A stretch of 64,000 nt of DNA. Origin: Prochlorococcus sp. AG-402-K21 (GTDB lineage Bacteria > Cyanobacteriota > Cyanobacteriia > PCC-6307 > Cyanobiaceae). Positions within the stretch are counted from its first letter, which is position 1, and each line of letters opens with the position of its first letter. The notes under the pieces were generated by a model. It was not told where the DNA came from. It did no database searches and worked only from the letters and a program-made list of their open reading frames with translations. A program made the position numbers and the translations under genes. The stretch covers positions 90,427 through 154,426 of the forward strand of contig QCII01000005.1 of assembly GCA_003216775.1 (NCBI GenBank). The letters run 5' to 3'. Below, piece by piece: positions 45,297 through 54,702 of the stretch.

Positions 45297-45893
45297 ATGA
45301 ATATATTCCTTGAAAATATTTATAATTTGTCTTCTTTTTTTAATACTGGAATTGGTATTTTTTCGTTTGTTTGCATTTATATTTTGACTGTTTTATTAAT
45401 ACTTCCAGCTTCTTGGTTATCTTTATTATCAGGTTTTTTATATGGCTCATATTTAGGATCAATTATCGTTTTCATTTCCGCTTTCATAGGAGCATCAGTT
45501 GCTTTTTTTGTATCAAAAAGTTTTTTTGCAAAAAAACTAAAAAATCTTTTTAGCCGTTATCCAAAATTAAGTGTTATAGAAAAAGTAGTAGACAAAGGAG
45601 GACTTAAATTAATTTTTTTAGCTAGATTATCGCCGATATTTCCCTTCAGTATTCTTAATTATTTTTATGGTTTGAATAATGTTAAATTTAGAGATTTCAC
45701 TCTTGGTCTTCTTGGAATAATTCCAGGAACTCTTCTTTATTGCTCAATAGGTAGTTTGGCAAAAAGTCTTCAGGAGTTAAAAAATGTGCAATCACCAAAT
45801 AATTTATATACGACAATCATTGGAATTGCTTCAACGTTTTTAGTTGTATATTTTTTAGCAAAGTACTCTAGAGAATATTTTGAAAACTCCTAA
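45297..45893 (+). CDS. TVP38/TMEM64 (VTT domain) family membrane protein
   Basis: A 198-residue protein with about five hydrophobic helices. The family core GFLYGSYLGSIIVFISAFIG and LARLSPIFPFSILNYFYGL match the SNARE-associated/VTT domain, with the conserved F-Y-G-x-x-x-G and R-x-S-P-I-F-P-F motifs. Members of this family (also DedA) act in membrane lipid handling or membrane homeostasis; the substrate here is unknown. ATG 45297 is chosen, two bases after the valS stop, so the two genes are probably co-transcribed. Downstream, 277 bp hold the 50-codon leftward ORF and AT-rich sequence. Confidence 0.85.
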   Translation: MNIFLENIYNLSSFFNTGIGIFSFVCIYILTVLLILPASWLSLLSGFLYGSYLGSIIVFISAFIGASVAFFVSKSFFAKKLKNLFSRYPKLSVIEKVVDKGGLKLIFLARLSPIFPFSILNYFYGLNNVKFRDFTLGLLGIIPGTLLYCSIGSLAKSLQELKNVQSPNNLYTTIIGIASTFLVVYFLAKYSREYFENS

Positions 45894-45900
45894 GAATAAT

Positions 45901-46053
45901 TTAATCTTTAATATTCCAATCTTTGATAGATGCAATTAAAATAAACCACAAAAGCCTAAATTTTCCTAGTAAAGTTTTGTTGGCCTCTAATTCGATATAT
46001 TTTGCTTGTCCACAGGATGTTTTTATGTATTTGAAAACTGTTTTCTTCGTCAT
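45901..46053 (-). CDS. Short conserved-looking ORF, 50 residues
   Basis: An ATG-to-TAA frame in the gap between the TVP38-family gene and the DNA ligase gene, too short for usual ORF cut-offs. The product begins MTKKTVFKYIKTSCGQAKYI and continues with an ELEANKTLLGKFRLL segment and a hydrophobic WFILIASI stretch, ending DWNIKD. The pattern (a T-S-x-G-Q-A-x-Y-I-E-L-E-A strand followed by a short helix) looks like a protein, and codon use matches neighbours, but I cannot name a family. It follows the ligase gene on the same strand after 117 bp. No strong Shine-Dalgarno is seen. Confidence 0.5.
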   Translation of the reverse strand: MTKKTVFKYIKTSCGQAKYIELEANKTLLGKFRLLWFILIASIKDWNIKD

Positions 46054-46170
46054 AAGTCTCGCAAAAAGTCTTAATAATTATTCTTTTATTTTATAGCTAA
46101 GATTTTAATTTTTTTTAATTAAAAACCACATTTTTCATTGACTACTTTATTGAATATTATTTTTTAAAAT

Positions 46171-47499
46171 TTAAACTTTTTCTCCAGCTTTAAATCCTCT
46201 AAAGCATTTAAATCTAGGAAATCTAAGACTAAAAGCCACCGCATTTTTGGATTTAGTTTTAGCATCAGCTCTGATTTCTACGAGTTGACCAACGAGATGA
46301 TTACGTTTTGACCAATATTCTTCACGTTGGATATCACTAAATCCGCTTCCGCAACTAAGACTGTATTCATATCCATCATCTTCTCCTTCTACAAGGATTG
46401 CTCCCAGTCTACCTTTATTGCGACCTGTGCCTTCCTCAACCGATACAACCTTTAAAGTGACTTCAATGAATGGTTTTGCTTTTAACCAACTGTGTGTTCT
46501 TTTACATTCATACATAGCATTAGGATCTTTAATCATTACTCCTTCATAGCCACCTTCCACGGCAGATTTATTCAGCTCTACAAATCTTTTCTGTCCCCTA
46601 ATGGTGTCGAGATCTACATTTTCCCATTCAAGTGTTTGTATATGTTTTAGAAGCATAGAATGTTTTGCTACCCATTCTTTTACTAATAAACTTCTTGTTG
46701 TTTGACTAGTGTCCCATCTCCCTTTTTGGAAGTTTTCAAGTGGGCATAAGTCAAATAGGTGCAGAACTGCGTCTTTGGTTTGTTTGCCGTCTTTTCTATG
46801 TACCTGCTTCATTAAATCCTGAAAGTTAGCGCTCATTACTTCACCATCCAAGACTAAGTCATAAGGTGCAGGATCTTTTTTTAAGACATTTTCTATTTCA
46901 GAGATAATATGACCAAAATTATGGAATTGCTTCCCATTACGAGAAAACATTTCTACTTTATTGTGTCTAATAATAGTTAAAACGCGCACACCATCTAATT
47001 TGATTTCAATTTGCTTTTTCCCTATCATTTTTTTTTCATGATTTGCACTGTCATGAGCTAACGGGCAAGCAAAAATAGGAATTGCATATTTGGGAAATTG
47101 CTTTGCTATCTTGTTGATTGTTTTTTCAGATACACCACATCTAAGATCTTTAATTAATACTCGTCTATAAAATCCATTCCACTCTTCTTTTGTTGCAGAT
47201 TCCATGGCCGTAAGAATTGCATCGCGAGCAGCGTGACCAGTAAGTTTTCTTTGAATAAGCTTATTTGCTAATTCCTTAAAATCATTCCATAAAAAATTGT
47301 GACTTTTTTCATTCTCTTTCTCAGGAACTATTTTTACACCAAAAGTTACTAATGGATCAAGTGCCATACGAATTCCTTCAAAAAAATCATCTAGACCTTC
47401 TTCCATTGCTGCTAAGATGATTTTTTCTTTATCTAATCTACTTGGGTGTAATTCTAATTGAAGTATGATTTCTTCTTTAACCAATTCTTTTTGCCTCAC
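46171..47499 (-). CDS. ATP-dependent DNA ligase
   Basis: Seals nicks through a lysyl-AMP intermediate. The 442-residue protein has the nucleotidyltransferase motifs I EIKLDGVRV (adenylated Lys in KLDG, around residue 160), III YDLVLDGEVM near 215, IV EGVMIKDPNA near 320 and V SWLKAKPF near 340. An OB-fold follows, and an N-terminal helical domain (1-130) resembles phage and viral T4-type ligases. Bacterial chromosomal replication normally uses the NAD-dependent LigA, so this is probably a repair ligase. The start is GTG at 47499, with no ATG until codon 31. It runs leftward after the 139-residue protein (9-bp gap). I see no Ku or LigD-type domain beside it. Confidence 0.92.
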   Translation of the reverse strand: MRQKELVKEEIILQLELHPSRLDKEKIILAAMEEGLDDFFEGIRMALDPLVTFGVKIVPEKENEKSHNFLWNDFKELANKLIQRKLTGHAARDAILTAMESATKEEWNGFYRRVLIKDLRCGVSEKTINKIAKQFPKYAIPIFACPLAHDSANHEKKMIGKKQIEIKLDGVRVLTIIRHNKVEMFSRNGKQFHNFGHIISEIENVLKKDPAPYDLVLDGEVMSANFQDLMKQVHRKDGKQTKDAVLHLFDLCPLENFQKGRWDTSQTTRSLLVKEWVAKHSMLLKHIQTLEWENVDLDTIRGQKRFVELNKSAVEGGYEGVMIKDPNAMYECKRTHSWLKAKPFIEVTLKVVSVEEGTGRNKGRLGAILVEGEDDGYEYSLSCGSGFSDIQREEYWSKRNHLVGQLVEIRADAKTKSKNAVAFSLRFPRFKCFRGFKAGEKV

Positions 47500-47508
47500 A
47501 AGAAGTTA

Positions 47509-47928
47509 TTAATTTACTTTGGCTATTCTGTCTATTCTCCAATCATTGTCAGTTTTTGCAAAAGTAAAATCTAATGGGAGTTCATCTTGTTTGTCTTCAG
47601 ATTTTAAATTTAACGTTATTATGATTTGATCTTCTTGAACTCTAGGCCTTCCTGATTTTAAATTTCTGTATTTATTAAGGTTTAAACTAGCTAAAAATTT
47701 AAGAAAGTCTTGCCGCTTAACATGAGTTTTATAAGTTTTTGTAGTCAAACCATAAGCAGCGTCAATTCTGCCAGCAGCTATTTGATCAAAAAATTTTCTT
47801 ACTAATGGATTAATTCCTCTTGCGCTTATAACTAATTTGACTGCATTAAAAGTCCAAAAAGAAACAAGTACTGCTCCGCCAACTAATAATGCTTTAATTC
47901 CGATATCTTTAACTAGTGTTGCATCCAT
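47509..47928 (-). CDS. Membrane-anchored small protein, NTF2-like possible
   Basis: A 139-residue protein with one N-terminal transmembrane helix (GIKALLVGGAVLVSFWTFNAV, about residues 10-30). The soluble domain contains PLVRKFFDQIAAGRIDAAYG, followed by strand-rich EDQIIITLNLKS and PLDFTFAKTDNDWRIDRI. The helix then TW/W-terminated strand pattern resembles small NTF2-like or DUF4864-type domains, where a ligand pocket is expected, but I cannot assign a family with certainty. It is conserved-looking and probably faces the periplasm or cytoplasm as a tethered domain. ATG at 47928. It lies nine bases upstream of the ligase gene on the same strand and diverges from the SprT-like gene across 85 bp. 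Confidence 0.65.
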   Translation of the reverse strand: MDATLVKDIGIKALLVGGAVLVSFWTFNAVKLVISARGINPLVRKFFDQIAAGRIDAAYGLTTKTYKTHVKRQDFLKFLASLNLNKYRNLKSGRPRVQEDQIIITLNLKSEDKQDELPLDFTFAKTDNDWRIDRIAKVN

Positions 47929-48013
47929 GTTGATTCGAGTTTTTTATTACTTTAAGAAAATAAATCGTTTTTGATGGCTTTTTTTGTCAAAATAATACTA
48001 ATTTTAATCGATA

Positions 48014-48541
48014 ATGCCTGTAATTCCTCTTTTACCTTTATTTCATAAATTTAATAGCCTATATTTTGAAAATTCTTTAGTGGTTAATAATCAACCCTTA
48101 GTAAAAGTTAGATGGAGTGACAATAGATTAAAAACTACGGCTGGTTTTTATAAAAGAAAACGAATAAATGGGTTTCCAGATTCTGAAATTATCTTATCGA
48201 AACCTATTTTGAGTAAATTATCTAATAGTGAAATAAATAGTACTTTATGTCATGAAATGATTCATGCATGGGTAGATCGGATATTAAACAAAAATGAGAT
48301 ACATGGTCCAAATTTCCTAGAAAAGATGAATGAAATTAATAAGAAAGAAAATAGTTTTCAAATTTCTGTAAGGCACTCATTTCCTATTGAAAGAAGAGAA
48401 TTAAAATATATAGGTACTTGTCAAAATTGTGGTGAAAAATTCTTGTATAGGAAAAGAATAAAGAATATTGCATGTAAAAAATGTTGTGTTCATTTCTTTA
48501 ATGGATCATGGAATAAAAACTGTTTAATTTTGTTTGATTAA
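48014..48541 (+). CDS. SprT-like zinc metalloprotease family protein
   Basis: A 175-residue protein with the SprT-like catalytic signature CHEMIHAWVDRI (HExxH at about residues 80-84) and a downstream HGPNFLEKM segment that supplies the third metal ligand. A C-terminal zinc ribbon has two Cys pairs, CQNC and CKKC, near 137-158. Eukaryotic SPRTN/Wss1 relatives degrade DNA-protein crosslinks; the bacterial SprT role is not settled, so proteolytic function is inferred from family. ATG start at 48014. It diverges from the 139-residue membrane-anchored gene, with the ATP-dependent ligase just beyond, an association that could reflect DNA repair. Confidence 0.85.
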   Translation: MPVIPLLPLFHKFNSLYFENSLVVNNQPLVKVRWSDNRLKTTAGFYKRKRINGFPDSEIILSKPILSKLSNSEINSTLCHEMIHAWVDRILNKNEIHGPNFLEKMNEINKKENSFQISVRHSFPIERRELKYIGTCQNCGEKFLYRKRIKNIACKKCCVHFFNGSWNKNCLILFD

Positions 48542-48587
48542 AAAAATAAGATGTGTTTTTGTTTCTATATTTGGAATTATTTATTTT

Positions 48588-48593
48588 TATAAT
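48588..48593 (+). promoter_or_regulatory. Probable -10 element upstream of the 187-residue protein gene
   Basis: Perfect TATAAT in an AT-rich gap, 31 bp before the ATG at 48625. No clear -35 box. Confidence 0.45.
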
Positions 48594-48624
48594 GTAGTTT
48601 ATATTTTAAAAAGCATCATAATTT

Positions 48625-49188
48625 ATGGATTCGAGGAGAATTAGAAATTTTAGAAATGGTTTTGATAGAAATATTGTTGATAGACAAGTTGATAAAATTT
48701 TTGAAACTGGCAGACAATTTGTTGATGGAGTATCTGGTGCCAGGCCAGGTAAAAGAAGGAACTCAGATTTTCAAGGAATAACAAGTAAGAGTGTTAAAAA
48801 AGTAGGTAGATGGGTATCTGAAAAAGTAGATTTATTTTTTGATGAAGATAATGATGATTGGTATGATGATAACTTTTACGATGATACAAGCGATATTAAG
48901 ACATTTACAAGAGAATCAAATTCTTACGAATCTGCTAAACCGCACTCAAAAAGACCTTTAGAAGCAATATCTTTAAGGCAACCAAAAAATTTAAAGACAA
49001 CTCAGCAAAAAAAATTACCTTATGGGAAAGAGAGTAAGGACGAAGACTGGCCAGATGAAATGGATTTCAAAGTTGAAAGATGGCAAAGAGCTTCAGAAAA
49101 AGAGAATAATGCATCAAGAGCTCAATCAAACCAACAAGGTCAATCAAAATTAAGAAATCTTCCAAGATCAAGAAGAAGAAGAGTATAG
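48625..49188 (+). CDS. Charged low-complexity protein of unknown function
   Basis: A 187-residue protein that I do not recognise as a named family. The N-terminal half is basic and partly helical (RRIRNFRNGFDRNIVDRQVD). It is followed by a short acidic tyrosine-rich patch (DEDNDDWYDDNFYDDTSD near 72-89) and a Ser/Gln/Lys-rich tail ending in RSRRRRV. This looks largely disordered with possible nucleic-acid-binding ends; no membrane segment. Codon use is like the neighbours. ATG start at 48625 with TATAAT 31 bp upstream suggests its own promoter. The 3' end overlaps the convergent chorismate lyase-like gene by 21 bp. Confidence 0.65.
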   Translation: MDSRRIRNFRNGFDRNIVDRQVDKIFETGRQFVDGVSGARPGKRRNSDFQGITSKSVKKVGRWVSEKVDLFFDEDNDDWYDDNFYDDTSDIKTFTRESNSYESAKPHSKRPLEAISLRQPKNLKTTQQKKLPYGKESKDEDWPDEMDFKVERWQRASEKENNASRAQSNQQGQSKLRNLPRSRRRRV

Positions 49189-49773
49189 TTTTGCAAATTC
49201 TTTAATTCCAGAAGAACCTAGTAAACTTTCTAAATGTGGGTTGAAAACTTCTCTAATAATTGTTAAGGGCTTTTTGTCACGAAAAAATCTATAATTTCTT
49301 GACCAGAATGGACCTTTGAAACAAAATTGATCTTCTAACCATTGTGAATTTACAAGTGAAATTCGATCTACTTCTCTAAAAAGTTCTGATCTGTCTTGCG
49401 TTAAGTTTTTCCAAATTGGTTCTTCTTTGGCTTTTAAATTTTCACTCACTTGTTCTGCATTCCACCAACTCTCGGCCCATGCTAAGTTTTTATTATTATT
49501 ATTAATCCATACTTGTCTTCTTATTAAAGGGCCATTTAATTGATTCAATTCTTTAGGTCCCTCTTGACTGAATAGAGGATCTAATTGCATAGCAATTAAT
49601 TTAATTTTTGTTTCTTGATTAGTTAAAAGTTGTAGATGTCTAGTTGGACTTCCATCCCCAAGCAGCATTAACTTCCATGGACCAGATATTTTGGGGAGTG
49701 AATTTTGCACTAAAAAAGTAGATGCTTTTTCTTCCCATAATATTTTTGGTGAATTAAAAAGTTTATTATTCAG
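49168..49773 (-). CDS. Chorismate--pyruvate lyase-like protein, probable CTG start
   Basis: Chorismate lyase releases pyruvate from chorismate to give 4-hydroxybenzoate, the plastoquinone ring precursor in cyanobacteria. LLGDGSPTRHLQLL (about 36-49 in the long form), RRQVWI, a SWWNAEQV segment and PFWSRNYRFF are family-like, so the call follows the cyanobacterial UbiC-like group. The usual start would be GTG at 49710, but the frame continues upstream as protein-like sequence (NNKLFNSPKILWEEKASTFL) to a CTG at 49773, just after the mnmG stop. The conserved-looking tryptophan there suggests this extension is real, so the longer form is given here. Last gene of the leftward desaturase-rplI-dnaB-mnmG run. 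Confidence 0.68.
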   Translation of the reverse strand: MNNKLFNSPKILWEEKASTFLVQNSLPKISGPWKLMLLGDGSPTRHLQLLTNQETKIKLIAMQLDPLFSQEGPKELNQLNGPLIRRQVWINNNNKNLAWAESWWNAEQVSENLKAKEEPIWKNLTQDRSELFREVDRISLVNSQWLEDQFCFKGPFWSRNYRFFRDKKPLTIIREVFNPHLESLLGSSGIKEFAKLYSSSS

Positions 49774-49791
49774 TGCTCTGAAAGATTTCTT

Positions 49792-51759
49792 TTAAGATGA
49801 TAACTTTTTTTCAGCAAAAATATTTGCCTTTTCTTTTTTTATATCTTTTATTTTTAGCCAAACAAGTAATGCAGTTAAATCAGCTTTGCTAACCCCAGGA
49901 ATTTTTGAAGCATCACCAAAATTTTTTGGCTTTATCTTATTCAAATTTTCTCTAGCTTCTAAAGATAATGTATCTATTTTTTCATAATTTATTTCTTGAG
50001 GTAGAGATTTACAGCTTTGACGATTTATTTGCTCAATGTTGTTTTTTTGTCTTTTAAGGTAACCCTCGTATTTAATATCTATTTCAACACCTTCTTGTAT
50101 TGAAGAAGCTAGATTTTTTTCAGTCAAATCATATTTAATTAGATCCGAATAATTAAAGTTGGGTCTTTTTAAGAGTTCTTGCAAAGTTGTTGAGCCTTTG
50201 ATCTTTGATCCCGTGGCTAAGTTTATTTTTTTTGCTATTTCATCCGTATCTTTTAAACGAGTGTTTTTTAATCTTAATTTTTCTTCTTCGAGAAGTTTCA
50301 TTTTTTCTTGATGGATAGACCATCTTTTCTCATCAATTAGCCCGATTTCATAACCTAATCTGGTTAATCTCCTATCTGCATTATCTCCTCTAAGGGTCAA
50401 CCTATATTCACTCCTACTAGTAAGCACTCTGTATGGTTCTTTGAGATCTTTAGTAATTAAGTCATTAATCATTGTTCCTATATAGCTGCTTTCTCTAGTA
50501 AAGATTATTGGGTCTTTTATGTTTAGTTTTCTTGTAGCATTCACTCCTGCAACTAATCCTTGTGCTGCTGCTTCTTCATAACCAGTAGTTCCATTAATTT
50601 GTCCAGCGCTAAATAAATATTCAATTTCTTTCGTTTCGAGAGATGTTTGAAGCTGTGTTGCAGGAATATATTCATACTCGACAGCATAAGCTGGTCGCAA
50701 CATTGTACATTCACTTAATCCAGGTAAGGTTCTTAAAAGTTCTAGTTGTATATTTTCTGGTAAACCTGTAGAGAATCCTTGAACATATATTTCAGGGGTA
50801 TTAATTCCTTCTGGTTCTAAGAAAATTTGATGTGATTCTTTATCAGCAAATTTAACGATTTTATCTTCAATAGATGGACAATATCTAGGACCCTTACTAT
50901 CAATAAAACCTCCGTAAATGGGTGTTAAATGTAAATTGTCTCGAATTAGTTGATGTGTTTTAGAAGTTGTTCTCGTGATATGACAACTAACTTGGGGCAT
51001 ATTATTTTTGATATCTGGGTCAAACGAAAAATATTTATCTGCTGCAGTACTTGGTTGAATATCTAATTTATCAAAAATGATACTTTTTTTATCAACTCTT
51101 GCTGGAGTTCCTGTTTTTAAACGTTCTGTTTTGATACCAATTTCGTGCAAGTTTTGAGTAAGACCTTGTGCTGCTTGTTCGCCTGATCTACCGGCTGACA
51201 TTGATTTATTACCTATCCATATTTTGCCTTCTAAAAAAGTGCCAGCTGTGATGATCACTGACCTCGCTGAATAATAACTACCAAAGAATGTCTTTACACC
51301 CTTTATTCTTTTTTTTATGATTTTTTTCGAATTCAATCCAATGAATTCAGTTTTTTTAATATCTAGTTCAGTAATCATTGCTTCTTTCAAAGATAAATTA
51401 TCTGTATTTTGTAGTATTTCGATCATTCTTTTTGAGTATTCTCTTTTATCTGTTTGAGCTCTTAATGCCCATACAGCTGGCCCTCTACTTGCATTTAATA
51501 TTCTTTTTTGTATTGCTGTTTCATCAGCTAATTTACCAATAATTCCTCCTAATGCATCAACTTCATGAACTAATTGACTTTTTGCTGGTCCTCCAACTGC
51601 AGGATTACAAGGCTGCCAAGCAATCCTATCTAAATTAATTGTAAATAAGGCTGTAGAAAAACCTAATTTTGCCGTTGTTATAGCTGCTTCACATCCTGCA
51701 TGTCCTCCTCCAATAACGATGATGTCAAAAGATTCATTTGTTGATTGAAGATCTTGCAT
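49792..51759 (-). CDS. mnmG: tRNA uridine-5-carboxymethylaminomethyl modification enzyme MnmG
   Basis: FAD enzyme acting with MnmE to make cmnm5U34 in tRNA wobble positions. The 655-residue protein has the FAD loop [12 protein letters not shown] (about 15-26), [15 protein letters not shown] near 55-70 with a conserved Cys just before it, the [18 protein letters not shown] motif near 380 and the C-terminal MnmE-interaction region ([17 protein letters not shown] near 625). Formerly gidA. ATG start at 51759. It follows dnaB by 12 bp and precedes the chorismate lyase-like gene, which begins 18 bp after its stop. Confidence 0.98.
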   Translation of the reverse strand: MQDLQSTNESFDIIVIGGGHAGCEAAITTAKLGFSTALFTINLDRIAWQPCNPAVGGPAKSQLVHEVDALGGIIGKLADETAIQKRILNASRGPAVWALRAQTDKREYSKRMIEILQNTDNLSLKEAMITELDIKKTEFIGLNSKKIIKKRIKGVKTFFGSYYSARSVIITAGTFLEGKIWIGNKSMSAGRSGEQAAQGLTQNLHEIGIKTERLKTGTPARVDKKSIIFDKLDIQPSTAADKYFSFDPDIKNNMPQVSCHITRTTSKTHQLIRDNLHLTPIYGGFIDSKGPRYCPSIEDKIVKFADKESHQIFLEPEGINTPEIYVQGFSTGLPENIQLELLRTLPGLSECTMLRPAYAVEYEYIPATQLQTSLETKEIEYLFSAGQINGTTGYEEAAAQGLVAGVNATRKLNIKDPIIFTRESSYIGTMINDLITKDLKEPYRVLTSRSEYRLTLRGDNADRRLTRLGYEIGLIDEKRWSIHQEKMKLLEEEKLRLKNTRLKDTDEIAKKINLATGSKIKGSTTLQELLKRPNFNYSDLIKYDLTEKNLASSIQEGVEIDIKYEGYLKRQKNNIEQINRQSCKSLPQEINYEKIDTLSLEARENLNKIKPKNFGDASKIPGVSKADLTALLVWLKIKDIKKEKANIFAEKKLSS

Positions 51760-51771
51760 TTTAGGCTCGAT

Positions 51772-53154
51772 TTAATTAGCTAAATTCCTAAATCTCGTAA
51801 ATTGAGGTTCAAATAATAATTTAACAGTTCCAATGGGTCCATTTCTATGTTTAGTGACAATTATCTCTGTTATACCTTTGTCCTCAGTCTCATTATTATA
51901 GTATTCATCTCTATAAATCATTAATACTAAATCTGCGTCTTGTTCAATAGAACCTGATTCTCTTAGATCGCTTAGCATTGGCCTTTTGTTAGTTCTAGAT
52001 TCTACACCTCTACTAAGTTGAGATAAAGCTACTACTGGTACTTTTAATTCTCTTGCCATGCTTTTAAGACCTCTTGTTATCCGTGAAAGTTCTTGCACTC
52101 TATTGTCAGGGGTTGTTCCTTCCATTAATTGGAGGTAATCAATCACAATTAATCCAAGTTCTTTTTTTTGTTCAGCTATTAATCTTCTACATAGAGATCT
52201 CATTTCTAAAACACTTAAGTTAGGTTTGTCATCTATAAATATTGGTAATTGACCCAATGAATTGATACCTTCCCCTAACAACGGCCATTCATCTTGTTGT
52301 AATCTTCCTGTTCTTAATCTGCCGCTTTCTATCCCTACTTCCATAGAAAGTAATCTATAAGTCAATTGTTCTTTACTCATTTCAAGACTAAAAACGCAAA
52401 CAGGTAAATCCTGAGATTGTGCAACATTCTTAGCTAGGTTTAGAACTATTGAGGTTTTCCCCATGGAAGGTCTTCCAGCAACGATTATTAAATCACTTCT
52501 TTGAAATCCTTGAGTCATTGCATCAAGGTCGTAAAAATTTACGGGGATTCCAGCTACAGAAGTACCTAGTGATCTCGACTCTATTTCATTGAAAGTAGTT
52601 GTAAGGATTTCAGCTGCTTGAGTCAGCCCCTTTGAGGGTTTTTCTTGACTGATTTCAAATATTTTTTGCTCTGCTTTATCTAATACTTCATTAGTCTCTT
52701 GAGACTGATCAAAACCTAGTTGAATTACCTCATTACCAGATCTAATAAGTTTCCTTCTTATGAATTTATCACTAATTAAATTAGCAACTTGTTCTATGGA
52801 AGCTGTAGAGGATACATTTTCTACAAGTTCTACTAATTTGTTGTTACCACCAATTTTTTCTAGTGATCCATTATCTTCTAACCATGCACTCATTGATGTC
52901 AAATCAGTTGGTTTTCCTTGGCTATGCAGCATTAATGCAGTTTTATAAATCTCTTGATGAGCATTTATATAAAAAGCTTCTGGTTTTATTAAGTCTGCAA
53001 TTCTGCCTATTGCATCTGGATCAAGGAGTATGCCACCAAGAACAGCTTCCTCAGCTTGAACGTTTTGAGGGGGCACTAAACCGGTATTTTCGCTATTGAA
53101 ATCCTTTTTAAAGTTTTTATTTTGCCCATTATTTGGAAAAGGTACGGAAACCAT
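51772..53154 (-). CDS. dnaB: Replicative DNA helicase
   Basis: Hexameric helicase unwinding DNA at the replication fork. The 460-residue protein has the N-terminal dimerisation domain (PPQNVQAEEAVLGGILLDP near 27-45) and a RecA-like C-terminal domain with Walker A GRPSMGKTS near 228, Walker B LIVIDYLQLM near 335 and the LSQLSRGVE segment. No intein insertion. ATG start at 53154. It belongs to the leftward run desaturase, rplI, dnaB, mnmG; rplI-dnaB is a common bacterial pairing. Fifty-eight bp separate it from rplI. Confidence 0.98.
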   Translation of the reverse strand: MVSVPFPNNGQNKNFKKDFNSENTGLVPPQNVQAEEAVLGGILLDPDAIGRIADLIKPEAFYINAHQEIYKTALMLHSQGKPTDLTSMSAWLEDNGSLEKIGGNNKLVELVENVSSTASIEQVANLISDKFIRRKLIRSGNEVIQLGFDQSQETNEVLDKAEQKIFEISQEKPSKGLTQAAEILTTTFNEIESRSLGTSVAGIPVNFYDLDAMTQGFQRSDLIIVAGRPSMGKTSIVLNLAKNVAQSQDLPVCVFSLEMSKEQLTYRLLSMEVGIESGRLRTGRLQQDEWPLLGEGINSLGQLPIFIDDKPNLSVLEMRSLCRRLIAEQKKELGLIVIDYLQLMEGTTPDNRVQELSRITRGLKSMARELKVPVVALSQLSRGVESRTNKRPMLSDLRESGSIEQDADLVLMIYRDEYYNNETEDKGITEIIVTKHRNGPIGTVKLLFEPQFTRFRNLAN

Positions 53155-53212
53155 ATCTTTAATTGCTTAGATATATACTCTGGCTACTTTTCAAAATAAT
53201 GCAACAAATTAA

Positions 53213-53668
53213 TTAACTTGTTACTTCGATCTTTACTTCTGCAGACACTTCTTTATGTAATTTAATTTTTGCAGTAAAGGAACCTAAATTATGAATATCA
53301 GGAACTGTGATGTCCCTTCGATCAATTTCTTTTTTGGTTGCTGCTTGTATTGCTTCTGCAACATCTCCATTTGTAACCGTTCCAAAAAGCACACCATCTT
53401 CTCCAACCTGTTTCTTAATGGTGAATCTACCTATTGTTGACAATGCAGTTTGGAAATCTAAAGCTTCTTGCTTTAATTTATCAGCAGCAATTCTTTCTTT
53501 TTCTTTTTTTCTTTCAATTTGCTTAAGAACCGCTGGGGTTACATTCATTGCCTTACCATAAGGTAATAGAAAATTTCTTGCATATCCAGGTGTTACTTCA
53601 ACTAAATCGCCTTCTTTACCTAATGAGGCGATTGATTCAGTTAATGCGACTTGTACTCTTTTAGCCAT
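53213..53668 (-). CDS. rplI: Large-subunit ribosomal protein L9
   Basis: Structural 50S protein binding 23S rRNA, linked to reading-frame maintenance. The 151-residue protein has the N-domain signature [20 protein letters not shown] (20-39), a long charged connecting helix ([20 protein letters not shown]) and the C-domain [22 protein letters not shown] 53668 is chosen because MAKRVQVAL is the classic L9 start; a frame from 53683 would add five residues. Twenty bases after the desaturase gene and 58 before dnaB, in one leftward run. Confidence 0.97.
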   Translation of the reverse strand: MAKRVQVALTESIASLGKEGDLVEVTPGYARNFLLPYGKAMNVTPAVLKQIERKKEKERIAADKLKQEALDFQTALSTIGRFTIKKQVGEDGVLFGTVTNGDVAEAIQAATKKEIDRRDITVPDIHNLGSFTAKIKLHKEVSAEVKIEVTS

Positions 53669-53688
53669 GAAAATATTGAACAATATAA

Positions 53689-54627
53689 TTAATAATAAGA
53701 CCTAGAGGGTAACTTTACTTTTTTTGCAAGACCTAATTTCGCAAGAATCTTAATATGTTCCCATGTTATATCGATTTGGCCTCTAAATAGTCCTTGTTTT
53801 GCAGAATTGGGAAATGCATGATGATTATTATGCCAGCCTTCTCCAAACGTTAATGCAGCAACCCATACATTGTTTTTGGATGAATCACCACTTTCAAATG
53901 GCGCCTTCCCCCAGCAATGAGTAGCTGAATTTACTAGCCAGGTTATGTGATAAACGACTACAAGTCTCAATGGAATTCCCCATAGCACCAAAGCCCAACC
54001 ACCAACTCCTAATTTTTGACCTATTGCGTACAAAGAAAGTCCAATAGGAATTTGCAAAAATAAAAAATATTTATTTAGAAATCTATAGTATGGATCTTTA
54101 ATTAAATCCGCACTTAGTTTCGGAACAGCTTTTAGTGCTTCAACGTCTTTAAACATCCAACCCATATGACTCCACCAAAAACCTTTTTTACTGTTGTGAT
54201 GATCTACTTCTGTATCTGAAAAGGAGTGGTGATGTCTATGCAAACCCACCCAATCAATTGGTCCATGCTGGCAACTTATAGCTCCACAGGTAGCAAAAAA
54301 TCTTTCTAACCATCTTGGAACAATGAATGATCTGTGTGATAATAATCTGTGATATCCAAGAGTGACTCCTAAACAAGCAGTTACCCAGTAAAAAAATAAT
54401 AATGATGTGACTGCGGGGAGACTCCAAAACTTTGGTTGTAAAGCTATAAGAGAAAGAATATGAATTGCAACCATGAAAACAATTGTTCCCCAAGTTTTAT
54501 GTAGTCTTGGAGGATATTTTTTTGAATGGCTGGAAGGTTCCAGTAATTTTTCTGAGAGTTCTATAACTTTTTCAGCTGGAACAGGTTTTTTTAATTTTGC
54601 TGTTTCTTGGAAAATTACTGAATTCAT
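53689..54627 (-). CDS. Acyl-lipid delta-9 type fatty acid desaturase
   Basis: Membrane di-iron desaturase introducing a double bond into acyl chains of glycerolipids. The 312-residue protein has the three histidine boxes of the class: HRLLSH near 94-99, HRHHH near 131-135 and HNNHH near 268-272, plus two to four hydrophobic segments. The order and spacing fit the cyanobacterial DesC (delta-9) group rather than DesA/DesB, which is a family-level judgement. ATG start at 54627. First gene of a leftward run ending with the chorismate lyase-like gene; divergent from the HTH-like gene across 75 bp. Confidence 0.92.
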   Translation of the reverse strand: MNSVIFQETAKLKKPVPAEKVIELSEKLLEPSSHSKKYPPRLHKTWGTIVFMVAIHILSLIALQPKFWSLPAVTSLLFFYWVTACLGVTLGYHRLLSHRSFIVPRWLERFFATCGAISCQHGPIDWVGLHRHHHSFSDTEVDHHNSKKGFWWSHMGWMFKDVEALKAVPKLSADLIKDPYYRFLNKYFLFLQIPIGLSLYAIGQKLGVGGWALVLWGIPLRLVVVYHITWLVNSATHCWGKAPFESGDSSKNNVWVAALTFGEGWHNNHHAFPNSAKQGLFRGQIDITWEHIKILAKLGLAKKVKLPSRSYY

Positions 54628-54702
54628 GATATTGAAATACTATTTTCAAAATTACCGATATGTAATAATATCATACTATACTATTGATAAGTTTAAGTAT
54701 CT

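Noticed and set aside
54628..54702. Glycine riboswitch ahead of the glycine cleavage operon
   Set aside because: The gap is only 75 bp and shows no recognisable aptamer pattern.
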